64,000 bases of DNA from contig BAFH01000004.1 in assembly GCA_000296795.1 (NCBI GenBank), forward strand, positions 868,001 through 932,000. Reading direction: 5' to 3'. Positions within the stretch are counted from its first letter, which is position 1. Each line of letters opens with the position of its first letter. Position numbers and translations under genes: made by a program. This stretch comes from Candidatus Jettenia caeni. GTDB taxonomy: Bacteria; Planctomycetota; Brocadiia; Brocadiales; Brocadiaceae. Below, in pieces: positions 63,174 through 64,000 of the stretch. The notes below the pieces were generated by a model, which did no database searches, was not told the origin of the DNA, and was given only the letters and a program-made list of their open reading frames with translations.

Positions 63174-63815
63174 TTATAGAGATTGGATTGGTTGTCCCAC
63201 TATTTCTCTGATATGATTAAGAAAAACCTCATTAGGAGTGTAATTTTCCAAAAATGGATTTATGATAAAAACAGGGACATGACAGCCGATCCGATACAAC
63301 CTCTCTTGTGTTTTCATAATATCGATAGAGGTATCATCTTTATATTTATTAATCACTGCAAGATCGATCTTGGAAATAATCTGTTTTGTAGAACGTTTTA
63401 TCTTCGGTTCTCTGGCTGTGGTAACAAGAATACTGAGACTAGCATTATGGGTATGTAAAAAGCTGTTACCTTCTACAAGGACTAAATTGCCTTTATCAAA
63501 ATAGGACAGCGCCTCTTCGATGCCCATTCGAAGACATTCAGAATGAGTTTGAAGCCATACGACCTTTCTGGCACCGGCACTTTTGAAGAGAGCAGTATCT
63601 TTACCCGGTTGATTAATCTGAAGCGGATCAACAGTGATCTTATAGGGATACGCCATAGTATCACATACATCACAATCGGATTGCCTGGTGCAGTTACCTT
63701 CATGTTTTGTAGTAATTTTTAAGGCCGATAAGTCAAAAAAATGCCTGAGTAAAAATTGTGCAATTGTCGTCTTTCCTACACCACTTGCTGTGCCAGTAAT
63801 AGATATAATCTTCAT
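63174..63815 (-). CDS. MobB-like P-loop protein
   Basis: A 213-residue P-loop protein. The nucleotide loop is GTASGVGKTTIAQFLL (about 7-22) near the N-terminus; a Cys pair motif CTRQSDCDVC follows at about 43-52. Downstream is LVLVEGNSFLHTH resembling the Walker B region and VEG motif of MobB. MobB is a GTPase helping to attach GMP to molybdopterin. The Cys cluster is not in standard MobB, so the assignment is tentative. I chose the ATG at 63815 because the 32 upstream codons of the longest frame are not conserved. Confidence 0.6.
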   Translation of the reverse strand: MKIISITGTASGVGKTTIAQFLLRHFFDLSALKITTKHEGNCTRQSDCDVCDTMAYPYKITVDPLQINQPGKDTALFKSAGARKVVWLQTHSECLRMGIEEALSYFDKGNLVLVEGNSFLHTHNASLSILVTTAREPKIKRSTKQIISKIDLAVINKYKDDTSIDIMKTQERLYRIGCHVPVFIINPFLENYTPNEVFLNHIREIVGQPIQSL

Positions 63816-63919
63816 ATTATACAAGTATACTATACTTCTCCCGGTTCCTACAACTCCTTTTGCCTTTTTCTCCTTATTAATGCTAGAAATTCCTGTCCAA
63901 CTGTATTGCATCTTTAAAC

Positions 63920-64000
63920 TTACGATTGTTGGGCCGACCTCTGCTGAGGCGGAGTTTGAGAGCTTTTTTTGTTAATCAATTCCTCGTACTCATTGATATA
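63920..64000 (-). CDS. C-terminal end of a gene continuing past the window
   Basis: Twenty-six codons and a stop, reading YINEYEELINKKSSQTPPQQ and ending RSAQQS. The Ser/Pro/Gln-rich tail looks like a disordered C-terminus. No function can be given. Confidence 0.4.
   Translation of the reverse strand, partial: YINEYEELINKKSSQTPPQQRSAQQS

Overview
This is a bacterial chromosome window of moderate-to-low G+C, with no rRNA. The gene set fits an anammox-type planctomycete (Brocadiales: Brocadia, Kuenenia, Jettenia relatives). It carries an LptD/OstA-like outer-membrane protein and MurD together, TPR lipoproteins, a four-subunit 2-oxoacid:ferredoxin oxidoreductase, a 16-cysteine ferredoxin, a flavodiiron protein and much repeat-derived intergenic DNA. 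No hydrazine or nitrite genes are present, so this placement is an inference from gene content only.

Layout. (1) 1-12010, minus strand: a cell-surface polysaccharide cluster. It holds a cut-off GT4 and a GT2 glycosyltransferase, two methyltransferases, two PAPS-type sulfotransferases, a Wzx-like flippase, CysQ, RfbC and RfbA. It is interrupted by an IS630-type element placed in the flippase stop codon, by a decayed IS5-type element with a TAA target duplication, and by a GxxExxY gene framed by 26-bp inverted repeats. (2) 12011-21493: repeat-rich DNA carrying a MATE transporter, a probable metal-uptake locus (small Cys protein, coiled-coil porin, ZnuA/ZnuC/ZnuB-like genes) and a secreted TPR protein. 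(3) 21494-24087: murD and a DUF1972-type glycosyltransferase. (4) 24157-36669, minus strand: a long run from a DegT aminotransferase through lptD, coaD, a TIGR00282 phosphoesterase, xseA, xseB, dxs, nadK, a ferredoxin and korABC. It is headed by a consensus promoter (TTGACA-17-TATAAT). (5) 36878-43447: tRNA-Arg, then accessory genes including a PqqD-like protein next to a 49-residue peptide that looks like a RiPP precursor, a GT4-cupin fusion, a zinc-ribbon protein, a DUF1264 protein and a four-cluster ferredoxin. (6) 43520-49041: leuS, tRNA-Ala and tRNA-Pro. The two tRNAs face each other across 2.5 kb of decayed mobile DNA with an integrase relic against each tRNA 3' end. (7) 49197-58729: ftsH, then a minus-strand information-processing block (nusA, infB, DUF503, rbfA, hisG, TPR lipoprotein, yebC). 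The nusA leader has a promoter, a terminator-like hairpin and a 17-codon reading frame. (8) 59191-64000: pabA/trpG, pyrF, a secreted cyclase-family protein, FprA flavodiiron protein, a MobB-like GTPase and the end of a further gene.

How parts may work together: the sulfotransferases would release PAP, which CysQ in the same run can hydrolyse, so the surface glycan is probably sulfated. RfbA and RfbC point to dTDP-rhamnose-type sugars, although RfbB and RfbD are not in the window. The strongest candidate for an undescribed system is the PqqD/peptide pair at 37466-38052. The most interesting regulatory region is the nusA leader at 58730-59056.
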